The notes under the pieces are model-generated. The model made no database searches. It had not been told where the DNA came from and saw nothing but the letters and a program-made list of their open reading frames with translations. Positions 35,865 to 44,737 of a stretch of 64,000 bases of DNA are shown here, piece after piece. A program made the translations under genes and the position numbers. This DNA is from Pseudoalteromonas rubra (GTDB lineage: Bacteria > Pseudomonadota > Gammaproteobacteria > Enterobacterales > Alteromonadaceae): positions 62,001-126,000 of the forward strand of contig NZ_JXYA01000032.1 of NCBI RefSeq assembly GCF_000967655.1, given 5' to 3'. The first letter of the stretch is position 1. Each line of letters opens with the position of its first letter.

Positions 35865-36640
35865 ACCATATACGCCTCAAAAATCAGTTTTGCAGTTAAC
35901 ATGATGACCACGGCATTAAACAGGGGTTTGATCAGCCGACTGCCAAACTTGATCGCTGAATGCGCGCCAAGCCAGGCACCCAGCATTAAAAATGCGCCCA
36001 TCGTTAGGCCCAGCATGAAATTAACATGCCCCAGTGCAACGAAAGTGATCAGCGAGATAAAATTCGAGACAAAATTCATCGAACGGGCCAGACCACAGTT
36101 CAGTAGCAGGCTCATTTTATACAGCATGTCATTGGACGCCGTCCAGAATGTACCTGTACCGGGGCCTGCCAGCCCGTCGAAAAAGCCCAGAGACAGACCC
36201 TGCAGCCACTGCTTTACTTTAAGTAAGCCAGTTTTTTTGGGCAAGTCAATGGAGTCGCTGTGGCTCATTTTGCCAAACAAGCTGTACAGTGCAACCAGTA
36301 AAATGATGACCGGGATCAGTTTATTGAGAAACTCAATACTCAGCGAGTCAACCAGTAAAGTGCCCAGCACGGCACCTATGGCGGTGGCCAGTACAGAGGC
36401 CGCCCAAAATCTGGGGTTGAACAGGTTTTGTTTGTAATAGGTGAAGCTGGCGGTTAACGAGCCAAAGCTGGCTGCCAGCTTGTTGGTGCCCAGTGCCATA
36501 TGAGGCGGCAAGCCTGCGGTGAGCAGTGCGGGTACCGTAAGCATACCGCCGCCGCCGGCGATAGCATCAATAAAACCTGCGGCCAGTGCAACCGTACATA
36601 GTAACGCCCAGGTAGCTGGGTCTAAAGCAAATTCGAGCAT
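35861..36640 (-). CDS. TSUP (TauE/SafE) family membrane transporter
   Basis: This 259-residue protein has about eight membrane segments. The GFIDAIAGGGGMLTVPALLTAGLP start and the later GFFDGLAGPGTGTF copy are the paired motifs of the TSUP family. Members such as YfcA move sulfite or other small organic anions across the inner membrane; substrate cannot be read. It begins 3 bp after dinG and overlaps priC by four bases, so it belongs to the same operon. Confidence 0.88.
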   Translation of the reverse strand: MLEFALDPATWALLCTVALAAGFIDAIAGGGGMLTVPALLTAGLPPHMALGTNKLAASFGSLTASFTYYKQNLFNPRFWAASVLATAIGAVLGTLLVDSLSIEFLNKLIPVIILLVALYSLFGKMSHSDSIDLPKKTGLLKVKQWLQGLSLGFFDGLAGPGTGTFWTASNDMLYKMSLLLNCGLARSMNFVSNFISLITFVALGHVNFMLGLTMGAFLMLGAWLGAHSAIKFGSRLIKPLFNAVVIMLTAKLIFEAYMV

Positions 36641-36643
36641 GGA

Positions 36644-38713
36644 TCAGTCTATTTGTTTGGCAAAGGGTGGCAGCGTGTCCAGCATCGCCTTGCCGTATCG
36701 TTTGGTAACCAGGCGTCTGTCAAGAATCGTGATGCGGCCAGAATCCGTTTCTTTGCGCAGCAGTCTACCACAGCTTTGCACTAATTTCTTGGCGGCGTCC
36801 GGTACTGTAATAGATAAAAACGGATTACCGCCTTTTGATTGGATAAATTCGGCCTGGGCTTCTTCTACCGGTGACGTTGGTACCGCAAAGGGGATTTTGG
36901 TGATCACCAGGTTTTCAAGATATTTGCCCGGCAGGTCGAGCCCCTCAGACAAACTTTGCGTGCCAAACAAAATGCTGCCCGCACCCAGGTCGATGGCGGC
37001 GCGATGACGTTTTAGCAGCTCGTCACGTGACAGCTCGCCCTGTACCAGGATCTGCCAGTTTTGTTTGCGTAGTTTGGCAACCACATGATCCATTTGCCAA
37101 TAAGAGGCAAACAACACCAGGTTGGCCTTTTTCTTATCCAGATAATCGGGCAGTGCCTCAGCCAGATAGTCGCTGAATGCCTTATCTGTGGGCTCCGTTT
37201 TGGTGTGCGGGATATGTAACTGCGCTTGCTTGGCATAATCAAACGGCGAGTCGGCCTTGATGTATTTTACACCCGGCTCATTACTCAGTCCGCTCTCTCT
37301 AGCGAAGTGGTCAAAGTTGCCCATAGCGCTCAGGGTGGCTGAGCACAAAACGGCGCCGGCACATTCGCGCCAGAGGTTATCTTTGAGATAAAAGCCCACT
37401 TCAATAGGGCAGTCACATAACAGATAATCGTGGTGATGCTTGTAATCCAGGCGTTTTATCCAGCGAGCATGTGGCGTGCCTTCGCCTTTTGTGGCATAGC
37501 TGAACCATAACTTGTTAAGCTGCTCCAGGCGGTTAATGTACTGACCACTTTCTGCCAAAATGGGGTCAGCCAGAAAGCCCTGCACATCGCCATCGTTGAC
37601 ATCCAGAGTCAGCGCATCATGCATTTTACTCAGGGCACGCAGTGCATCCTGCGTGGCATCCGCGATGTCTTTGGCACGCGCTTTGAGTTGCTCCGGTACT
37701 TCACCGTGTAAAAAGCGGTGGGTGTCATCGTCATTATAACTGTAATCAGATTGGTCGAGCATGTCTCTGACTTGACGTAATACTTTGCCCGCATCATTGG
37801 CGGCGTCGTTGAGTTTAAAGTTCTGCCCTATAGCCTTTTGTGAAACCACAACGTTGGCCATTTTACCGCTGAACTTCAGCAGTTTGTCGAGCCATTCTAT
37901 GGTGCCTTTGATGGTTGCCGCCGCGGACGAAAAGTCGCGGGTGATATGAGGTAAATGATGCGCTTCGTCGATAACATAAAAGGTGTCTTCGGGGTCACTC
38001 AAAATCGTACCGCCGCCGAGCTCCAGATCGGCCAGTAACAAGGCGTGGTTGATCACCAGTACATCCATTTGCGCAATTTTTTGTCTGGCCAGATGAAAAG
38101 GACACAAGTTATGAGACTTCATTTGCCGCTGGCAGGCATGCTTATCGCAGGCGATGAGGTTCCACACCTTATCGGGAATGGTATCTGCCCAGCTGTCTCT
38201 GTCACCCTGCCAGCGCTTTTCCTGATAGGCTTTTGCCAGCGCTTGTAAGCAGCGCTGTTCCATTGCCGATAGAGGCGAGCTGGTTGTCGGCATCAGAGAC
38301 AGTTGGGTTTCTTCGCCACTGACGGCTGCCAGCAGCTTTTGCACGCAGATATAGCGCTGGCGCCCTTTTACCAGATCAAATTTAAAGTCGAGCCCGGAAT
38401 GCTCTTTAAAAAAGGGCAGCTCTTTGTTGAGTAACTGCTCCTGCAGCGCAACGGTTGCGGTTGAGATGATCAGCTTTTTCTTTTTTGCCAGTGCCATGGG
38501 CAAGGCACCCAGGCAGTAAGCCAGCGATTTACCCGTACCTGTACCGGCTTCAATCACGCAAATACGCTGTGATTTGTGGTAGTCGCCTCCCAGAGTTTTA
38601 GCGATTTCTGCCACCAGATAGTTTTGTCCGGCGCGCGGGCGAAAGCCTTCGAGTTGTTCAGCTATGTTGGTGTGCGCCTGACGGATGGTTTTTTTTAGAG
38701 AATCTGACAGCAT
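36644..38713 (-). CDS. dinG: ATP-dependent DNA helicase DinG
   Basis: The product has 689 residues from ATG 38713; a TTG six codons upstream is less likely. It is an XPD-like superfamily 2 helicase: Walker A EAGTGTGKSLAYCLG (about 58-72), DEAHH Walker B (VIDEAHHLPH), and a four-Cys iron-sulfur region with the C-x4-C..C spacing in ACDKHACQRQMKSHNLC. Motif VI, QSCGRLLRK, lies near the C-terminus. DinG unwinds R-loops and forked DNA and aids replication through transcribed genes. It is first in the operon and divergent from polB. Confidence 0.93.
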   Translation of the reverse strand: MLSDSLKKTIRQAHTNIAEQLEGFRPRAGQNYLVAEIAKTLGGDYHKSQRICVIEAGTGTGKSLAYCLGALPMALAKKKKLIISTATVALQEQLLNKELPFFKEHSGLDFKFDLVKGRQRYICVQKLLAAVSGEETQLSLMPTTSSPLSAMEQRCLQALAKAYQEKRWQGDRDSWADTIPDKVWNLIACDKHACQRQMKSHNLCPFHLARQKIAQMDVLVINHALLLADLELGGGTILSDPEDTFYVIDEAHHLPHITRDFSSAAATIKGTIEWLDKLLKFSGKMANVVVSQKAIGQNFKLNDAANDAGKVLRQVRDMLDQSDYSYNDDDTHRFLHGEVPEQLKARAKDIADATQDALRALSKMHDALTLDVNDGDVQGFLADPILAESGQYINRLEQLNKLWFSYATKGEGTPHARWIKRLDYKHHHDYLLCDCPIEVGFYLKDNLWRECAGAVLCSATLSAMGNFDHFARESGLSNEPGVKYIKADSPFDYAKQAQLHIPHTKTEPTDKAFSDYLAEALPDYLDKKKANLVLFASYWQMDHVVAKLRKQNWQILVQGELSRDELLKRHRAAIDLGAGSILFGTQSLSEGLDLPGKYLENLVITKIPFAVPTSPVEEAQAEFIQSKGGNPFLSITVPDAAKKLVQSCGRLLRKETDSGRITILDRRLVTKRYGKAMLDTLPPFAKQID

Positions 38714-38780
38714 GTAGGATCGCTTAAGCAAAAAAGTATGGATATAATTACAGGTATTCTATTTTAGGCGGGGATCCCCT

Positions 38781-41123
38781 TTGGCACAAGCGGTATATCA
38801 GGGCTTTATCCTGTCACGACAACAAATCCACCTCAACAACAGGCTGCACCTGTGCTACTGGCTGAAATCGAGTGAAGGCTTGCTGAAGGTGATCACGCAG
38901 CCGCAACAGGCAGTTTTATTCATCCGCACGGAAGACACTGCCAGGGCGCAACAGCGACTCTCTGCACATCTTAAGGGCGTTGAGTTCAGGCCGCTTGCGC
39001 TCAAACATTTTGATCAGTCGCCGGTCACCGGGCTTTATTGCCGTACATTGAGTGACTATTATCAATGTAAAGAGCAGTTGTCTGACTATATCACCTTATA
39101 TGAGGCGGATATTCGTCATGCGGACCGTTACCTGATGGAGCGTTTTATACGTGGTGGTGCCTGGGTCACGGGCCAGGTTGAAAAAAAAGCAGGTTTCACT
39201 GAGATCCAACACGCGCGCCTGAAACCAGCACCGCAGTTTGTGCCTGAGCTGTCCATGCTGTCGCTGGATATTGAGTGCAGCGGGGAAGGGGTGTTGTTTT
39301 CCGTCGGTTTGGTCTGCCAAGCTCAGCGGCGCGTTATTATGATAGGCGAACCACAGGCAAGTGATGTCGATGTGCGCTGGGTCAACGATGAGTTGTCGTT
39401 ATTGCAGGCGCTGGTAGAGGAGCTTAATCGCCTGGATCCGGATGTGATCATTGGCTGGAATGTGATTGAGTTTGACTGCGCCGTGCTTAATGAACGGGCT
39501 GAAGCCTTGGGGGTGACACTGAGTGTGGGCCGCGATGGTAGCCCAATGCAGGTATCAAAGGGCAACTTTACGCGGGTCCTGATCCCGGGGCGTGTGGTAC
39601 TCGATGGCATAGATACCATGAAAAATGCCACGTATCATTTTGAAACCTTCAAACTCAGTTACGTTGCCCAGCAGGTGCTTGGGAAAAGTAAACTGCTCAC
39701 CCAGGATGACCGGCTGGAGGAGATCATCCGCCTGTTTCATCACGATAAGCCGGCACTGGCCAGTTATAACCTGCAAGACTGTGTGCTGGTCTGGGACATC
39801 TTTATTAAGCTGTCTTTACTCGAGTTTGCCATTGCCCGAACTCAGCTTACGGGTCTGGAGCTGGAGCGCATGGGTGGATCGGTGGCAGCATTCACGAACT
39901 TATACCTGCCTTTATTACATCGCAGTGGTTATATTGCGCCTAACCTGGGGGAACATGGTCTGACATTCGACAGTCCCGGAGGTTATGTAATGGACTCCCG
40001 GCCCGGGTTGTATCAAAATGTGCTGGTACTCGACTTTAAGAGCCTGTATCCCTCAATTATCCGTACTTTCCATATTGATCCTATGGGCCTCATCGAAGGG
40101 CTCAGTGCACCCGAGGAAGCCATCCCCGGCTTCAACAAAGGCGCCTTTTCCAGAGTGCATCACCACCTGCCTGAGCTGGTCGCACAGTTAGCACAGGCTC
40201 GGCAGGAGGCCAAGGACCGGGGTGATAAGATGTTGCAGCAGGCGATTAAAATCATCATGAATAGCCTTTACGGGGTGCTGGGATCCCGGGGGTGTCGGTT
40301 TTATGACCCGCGTTTGTCCAGCTCAATCACCCTGCGCGGCCATGAAATTATGCAAACCACACGCAGCTGGATTGAAGACATGGGCTTTGAGGTTATCTAT
40401 GGTGATACCGACTCGACCTTTGTTTGTGTGCCTGAGTCTCTCAGTAGCGATCAGTGCCAGCAACTCGGTGAGCGCCTGATGAAGGAGATTAACCAGCGCT
40501 GGGCGCAACATATTAACAGCCAGTTCAGTCTGCCCAGTTATCTGGAGATTGAGTTTGAAACCCACTACAGCCCATTCTTTATGCCGACCATTCGTGGGCA
40601 GGAAACGGGATCTAAAAAACGTTATGTTGGTCAAATACAGACAGAGCAGGGCACTGAGCTGGTATTCAAAGGACTTGAAACGGTGCGAAGTGACTGGACT
40701 GAGATTGCCAAAGCGTATCAGCAGGCGGTGATCCGAGCCCTATTTGACAAGGAAGATGTCGTAGCGGTGACCGAACAGTATATTGCCTTGATCAACAGTG
40801 GTGAGGTTGATGATAAGCTGATCTACAAAAAACGCCTAGGCAAACCCCTGAATGCCTACGTTAAAAACATACCGCCTCATGTCAGGGCGGCGAAAGAAGC
40901 CCACAGCACAGGGGTCAACAGAGCGCTCGGTAAGGGCAGTCAGGTGGCTTATTATATCAGTCAAACTGGCCCTAAGCTGGTACAGGGGGCGTTGTCTAAT
41001 CCTGATTACAGCCACTATATAGAAAAACAGATCTTACCTATTTACCAGATGCTGCCGGAGGTTGATCTTGACGCCATCACTTTACATGGTCAGCGCACGT
41101 TGGATCTGTCTGGTGATTTGTAA
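38781..41123 (+). CDS. polB: DNA polymerase II
   Basis: At 780 residues it nearly equals E. coli PolB (783). It has the family B exonuclease motif SLDIECSGEG (about 163), exo II in IIGWNVIEFDC, polymerase motif A DFKSLYPSIIRTF (about 418) and motif C YGDTDSTF (about 540). PolB acts in replication restart and repair. The most upstream start is TTG at 38781 behind GGCGGGGAT; no ATG in frame fits the family start. It is divergent from dinG, which shares the same theme. A hairpin follows the gene. Confidence 0.95.
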   Translation: MAQAVYQGFILSRQQIHLNNRLHLCYWLKSSEGLLKVITQPQQAVLFIRTEDTARAQQRLSAHLKGVEFRPLALKHFDQSPVTGLYCRTLSDYYQCKEQLSDYITLYEADIRHADRYLMERFIRGGAWVTGQVEKKAGFTEIQHARLKPAPQFVPELSMLSLDIECSGEGVLFSVGLVCQAQRRVIMIGEPQASDVDVRWVNDELSLLQALVEELNRLDPDVIIGWNVIEFDCAVLNERAEALGVTLSVGRDGSPMQVSKGNFTRVLIPGRVVLDGIDTMKNATYHFETFKLSYVAQQVLGKSKLLTQDDRLEEIIRLFHHDKPALASYNLQDCVLVWDIFIKLSLLEFAIARTQLTGLELERMGGSVAAFTNLYLPLLHRSGYIAPNLGEHGLTFDSPGGYVMDSRPGLYQNVLVLDFKSLYPSIIRTFHIDPMGLIEGLSAPEEAIPGFNKGAFSRVHHHLPELVAQLAQARQEAKDRGDKMLQQAIKIIMNSLYGVLGSRGCRFYDPRLSSSITLRGHEIMQTTRSWIEDMGFEVIYGDTDSTFVCVPESLSSDQCQQLGERLMKEINQRWAQHINSQFSLPSYLEIEFETHYSPFFMPTIRGQETGSKKRYVGQIQTEQGTELVFKGLETVRSDWTEIAKAYQQAVIRALFDKEDVVAVTEQYIALINSGEVDDKLIYKKRLGKPLNAYVKNIPPHVRAAKEAHSTGVNRALGKGSQVAYYISQTGPKLVQGALSNPDYSHYIEKQILPIYQMLPEVDLDAITLHGQRTLDLSGDL

Positions 41124-41640
41124 TTGCGTGCAAGCGGTTTTTTAGCCGCTTGTAAGCAAATTTTATTTTCCGCTTATTTCCCACCCATTAAAACAAAATG
41201 AAGTGAAGCAGCGCTTTATTTGAATGTAAATACACACTAACAAATTTGGAAATGATTTGTTTTTCTGTCTTTTTACGCATAAAAAAACAGCAAACGGACT
41301 TAATTTAAAAATATTTTTTTTAACTAAAATGCGACTTGCATTTTTTACCCCACATTGGTCCTTGTGTTTTTTGTATACAGCTTGCTTGTGAATTGAATTA
41401 AAAATTACCTTTGTTTTGAAGTGAGTGGTAATTAACTTTAAGGGCCTGTTAAATCCTTGGGTTTGGGTTGTGTTTTTGCTGTGCCTGGCTGTTAAGTGTG
41501 GGTGGTTTGACGCTTAACACAAGTCGCGATTAGTATCCGTCGCGAAAATTCAGAGCGTGCTGAAATTAGCTCGGCAAGCTCATTATAAATACCAACAATA
41601 CTCATGCTTACCGCCAAGTGTAAGCCCAGGGAGAAAACAC
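41124..41640. other. A/T-rich region between polB and the first TonB receptor
   Basis: The stem CAAGCGG/CCGCTTG (41132-41153) lies 9 bp after polB, with T residues in the loop, and may terminate polB. The rest is strongly A/T-rich and carries the long leader of the receptor gene. No gene is seen. Confidence 0.5.
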
Positions 41641-44274
41641 ATGTTGAACACTAAAGTAACTAAGGCCGTGCGTTTAGCACTGGCATTTGGTGCTGCGTCT
41701 ACGGCTGTGATAGCACAGTCTGCAACTGCTCAGGAAGGTGCTGAAAAAGTAGAACGCATTGAAATCACAGGCTCGCGTATCAAGCGTGTCGACATGGAAG
41801 GTGCAAGCCCGGTTGAAGTGATCTCGACTGCGGAATTCGAAGGTCAGGGCCGTGTCTCTGTTGCCGAAGCACTACAAAGCGTGACTTCTAACAGCTTTGG
41901 TTCAGTTATCCCAAGCTCTGGTAACAGCGGTCAGTCGCAGTCAACTGTAAGCTTGCTGGGTGCCGGCGCGGGTCGTACTTTGGTACTGATCGACGGTAAG
42001 CGCATGGGCAGCTCCCCTTCACTGAATGGTGGTGGTGCTAACCTGAGCTCAATCCCAATGGCGGCGGTAGAGCGTATCGAAATTCTTAAAGACGGCGCTT
42101 CAGCTATCTATGGTTCTGATGCCATTGCCGGTGTTATCAACGTCATCCTGAAAAAAGATTTCGAAGGCGTATCTTTCGATATCCAGGTTGGTCGTCCTGA
42201 AGCAGAAGGTGCAGATACTAAGCAAATGTCAATGGCATTTGGCGTAAGCTCTGACAAAGGCAATATTACGTTTGTATACGATCACCAGCAGCGTAACCCA
42301 ATTTTTGACCGTGACCGTAGCTACACAGCGGCGTCTATGGAAGATAAAAATAAAGATGGCCTAATCTCTATCTACGATGAAACTGTGGGTATCAGTTACT
42401 CTGGCGCGACTATTAAAGGTCCTAATGGCATGCTTGCATCGCCCAAGTGTGATGAGCTGACCAAAAATGTCGATGGTTTCGTTGGCGTACTTGACCAAGG
42501 TAGTGCATTAGGTGGTGTTGGCGGCGGCCAGGTTTGTGGTTATGCATTTGCTAACGTTTCTGCCAACATGGCGTCGACTAAACGTGACTCGGCGATGGCG
42601 AGCATCACGTATGAACTAACCGATGACCTGGAGCTTTTCGGTCGTGCTATGTTTAGTCGTAATGACTCCTTTGGCCGTTATGCGCCAGCTGCAGCAAACT
42701 GGAATAACATGGCTGCTGACAATGAGCACAATCCAACTGGTGAAGTTACAAAAGGTTACTTCCGCTGGTATCAGCTGGGCAACCGTGACGGTGAAGTAAC
42801 GGATTATCAGCAAGACTATACCTTAGGTCTGAAAGGTGCCTTCGGTGACACAGCTGAGTGGGAAGTGTCTTATCACAAGGCTAAGCTTGATTATCGTGAA
42901 GCTGGTCGTTTTTATCTGAGCAGAGCTGGCCTGTCTCACAATACGTTAAACAATATTGCTCTTGATTCTGAGCAAGGCATCGCAAATATGCGTGCGACAA
43001 CTTATGCTGAAAATCAGAGCGAGTTGGACCACCTGTTTGCCGGTATCGGTTTCGAGTTCGGTGAATTGGAAGGCGGTGCAATTGCACACTACGTGGGTGG
43101 CGAATACTTCGACATGACGTTGGATTCTCGTTACGATGCACAGAATGAAGCTGGCCTGATTGGTGGTAATGCTGGTAGCTCTGGCGGTGGTGAGCGTGAT
43201 GTAACAGCTGTTTTTTATGAAGTGGCATTTCCAATCTTGGATAACTTAACTCTGAGCGCGGCATATCGATACGATGATTACAGCGATTTTGGCGGCGAAG
43301 GTAACCCAAGTGTGAAACTTGACTACCGTCCTGTTGATGACTTGCTACTTCGTGCTTCATATTCCGAGGGCTTCCGTGCACCATCTCTTAAACAGCTGAA
43401 TGCGTCTGACTCAATTGGATATCCGAGAGCGACAGACTATGTCTTGTGTGCTCAGCAAGGCAAGTCTGCATCTGATTGTACAGAAGCCAGCTACGAAGAG
43501 TTGCGTCAGGGTAATAAAGAGCTTGGCCCGGAAGAGTCAAGCTATATCAACCTTGGTGTTGTATACTCCGGCTTTGAAGATGTTTCGATCAAAGTTGATT
43601 ACTTCGAGCTTGAAGTTGAAGAGGTTATTGACCTGATTACAGTTCAAGACCTTGTTGACGCGCAGACTGCGGGTGCTTATGACGCACTGATTGCAGACAG
43701 ACCTGAAGTGAAACTGGTCCGCAATGCTGACGGTTCTATCGAAAAAGGCTACACCCAGTACGATAATGGCGCCTTTATGTCGCGCAAAGGCTTCGATGTA
43801 GACGTTTCTTATAAGCTAGAAACAGCTTTCGGTGACTTTAAATTCAGAAATGTGACAACAATTTTGACTGAAGTGGGTCAAGATATCTTTTTTGCAGGTC
43901 CAACAAGCGACGCTAAGAATGCTCCGGAGCAGCCTGCATTCCGTTCTCAGTTCACGGTAAATTATGCAGTTGACAACTATACAATCAACTGGACAACCGA
44001 TGTGATCGATAGCACGTATGAGACTGAAATTAAACAACCTACTGGTAATGGCCAACATATCGTTGAATATTCGGGGACACTTCCTACTTACGTGACGCAC
44101 AACCTGAACATGAAGTACTACAGCGATGGCTATGGCACATTCACTTTGGGTGCACGTAACCTGTTTGATAAAGGTGTCGTATATGATAGTAAAGATAAGT
44201 ACGTTGATTACTCAATCTACAATACAGGCCACATTGGTCGCGAAATCTTCGCCGGTTACAACATCAGCTTCTAA
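41641..44274 (+). CDS. TonB-dependent outer-membrane receptor (first of three)
   Basis: The product has 877 residues from ATG 41641, seven bases after AGGGAG; an upstream frame extension is not used. The signal peptide starts with MLNTKVTKAVRLALAFG and is nearly shared with the next two receptors. Then come a plug domain (KVERIEITGSRIKR... ERIEILKDGASAIYGSDAIAGVINVILKK) and a 22-strand barrel ending in Phe (YNISF). It takes up a ligand across the outer membrane with TonB energy. This type with the ITGSRIKR box is common for peptides, sugars or complex nutrients; no siderophore genes lie nearby. Substrate unknown. Confidence 0.92.
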   Translation: MLNTKVTKAVRLALAFGAASTAVIAQSATAQEGAEKVERIEITGSRIKRVDMEGASPVEVISTAEFEGQGRVSVAEALQSVTSNSFGSVIPSSGNSGQSQSTVSLLGAGAGRTLVLIDGKRMGSSPSLNGGGANLSSIPMAAVERIEILKDGASAIYGSDAIAGVINVILKKDFEGVSFDIQVGRPEAEGADTKQMSMAFGVSSDKGNITFVYDHQQRNPIFDRDRSYTAASMEDKNKDGLISIYDETVGISYSGATIKGPNGMLASPKCDELTKNVDGFVGVLDQGSALGGVGGGQVCGYAFANVSANMASTKRDSAMASITYELTDDLELFGRAMFSRNDSFGRYAPAAANWNNMAADNEHNPTGEVTKGYFRWYQLGNRDGEVTDYQQDYTLGLKGAFGDTAEWEVSYHKAKLDYREAGRFYLSRAGLSHNTLNNIALDSEQGIANMRATTYAENQSELDHLFAGIGFEFGELEGGAIAHYVGGEYFDMTLDSRYDAQNEAGLIGGNAGSSGGGERDVTAVFYEVAFPILDNLTLSAAYRYDDYSDFGGEGNPSVKLDYRPVDDLLLRASYSEGFRAPSLKQLNASDSIGYPRATDYVLCAQQGKSASDCTEASYEELRQGNKELGPEESSYINLGVVYSGFEDVSIKVDYFELEVEEVIDLITVQDLVDAQTAGAYDALIADRPEVKLVRNADGSIEKGYTQYDNGAFMSRKGFDVDVSYKLETAFGDFKFRNVTTILTEVGQDIFFAGPTSDAKNAPEQPAFRSQFTVNYAVDNYTINWTTDVIDSTYETEIKQPTGNGQHIVEYSGTLPTYVTHNLNMKYYSDGYGTFTLGARNLFDKGVVYDSKDKYVDYSIYNTGHIGREIFAGYNISF

Positions 44275-44301
44275 TACGCAGATGAACTAACCACTAGCAT
44301 G

Positions 44302-44327
44302 AAAAGCCCCGACAGGGGCTTTTTTTA
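44302..44327 (+). terminator. Terminator after TonB receptor 1
   Basis: The perfect stem AAAAGCCCC/GGGGCTTTT, with loop GACA and seven or more Ts, lies 27 bp after the stop codon. Confidence 0.9.
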
Positions 44328-44737
44328 TGGCAAAAATTTCTGGCAAGTCATAACACCTCCCCCTTGTGCTTCCTCATGCCATCAATGGTATGTAAACCAT
44401 CGTAAGCCGATAGATAAGCAACCTCTGTCGGTTCTTTTCAATCGCAAGTCCATCTACTTCTTTAGGATTGGAAAATGGCTTGCTTGAAAACATTTTGTTC
44501 ACAACCATATGTTTAGTCTAAGGTTATTTGTACTTTTTTGATCGCCAAAGTGTTTCTTGTATGTAAAATGGGTAGGTTCCTCCTATCGGTAATTGCAAAA
44601 AACACATCAAGTGATGTTGACCTGGCGTCTATTTGTTGTTTAAGATGCGTCACTAAGTTACCGTTTTGGTAAAAATACAAAGCGTTTGTTAACGCAAAAA
44701 TAAATATAACCATCTTGTATGGTCCAGGGAGAATCCA
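44328..44737. other. Leader region of TonB receptor 2
   Basis: About 410 bp without a gene. The last bases carry the CCAGGGAGAATCC ribosome block shared with the neighbouring receptors. I see no other clear signal. Confidence 0.4.

Noticed and set aside
41557..41640. Extra 28 residues on the first TonB receptor
   Set aside because: The signal peptide shared by the three receptors begins at 41641, right after AGGGAG.
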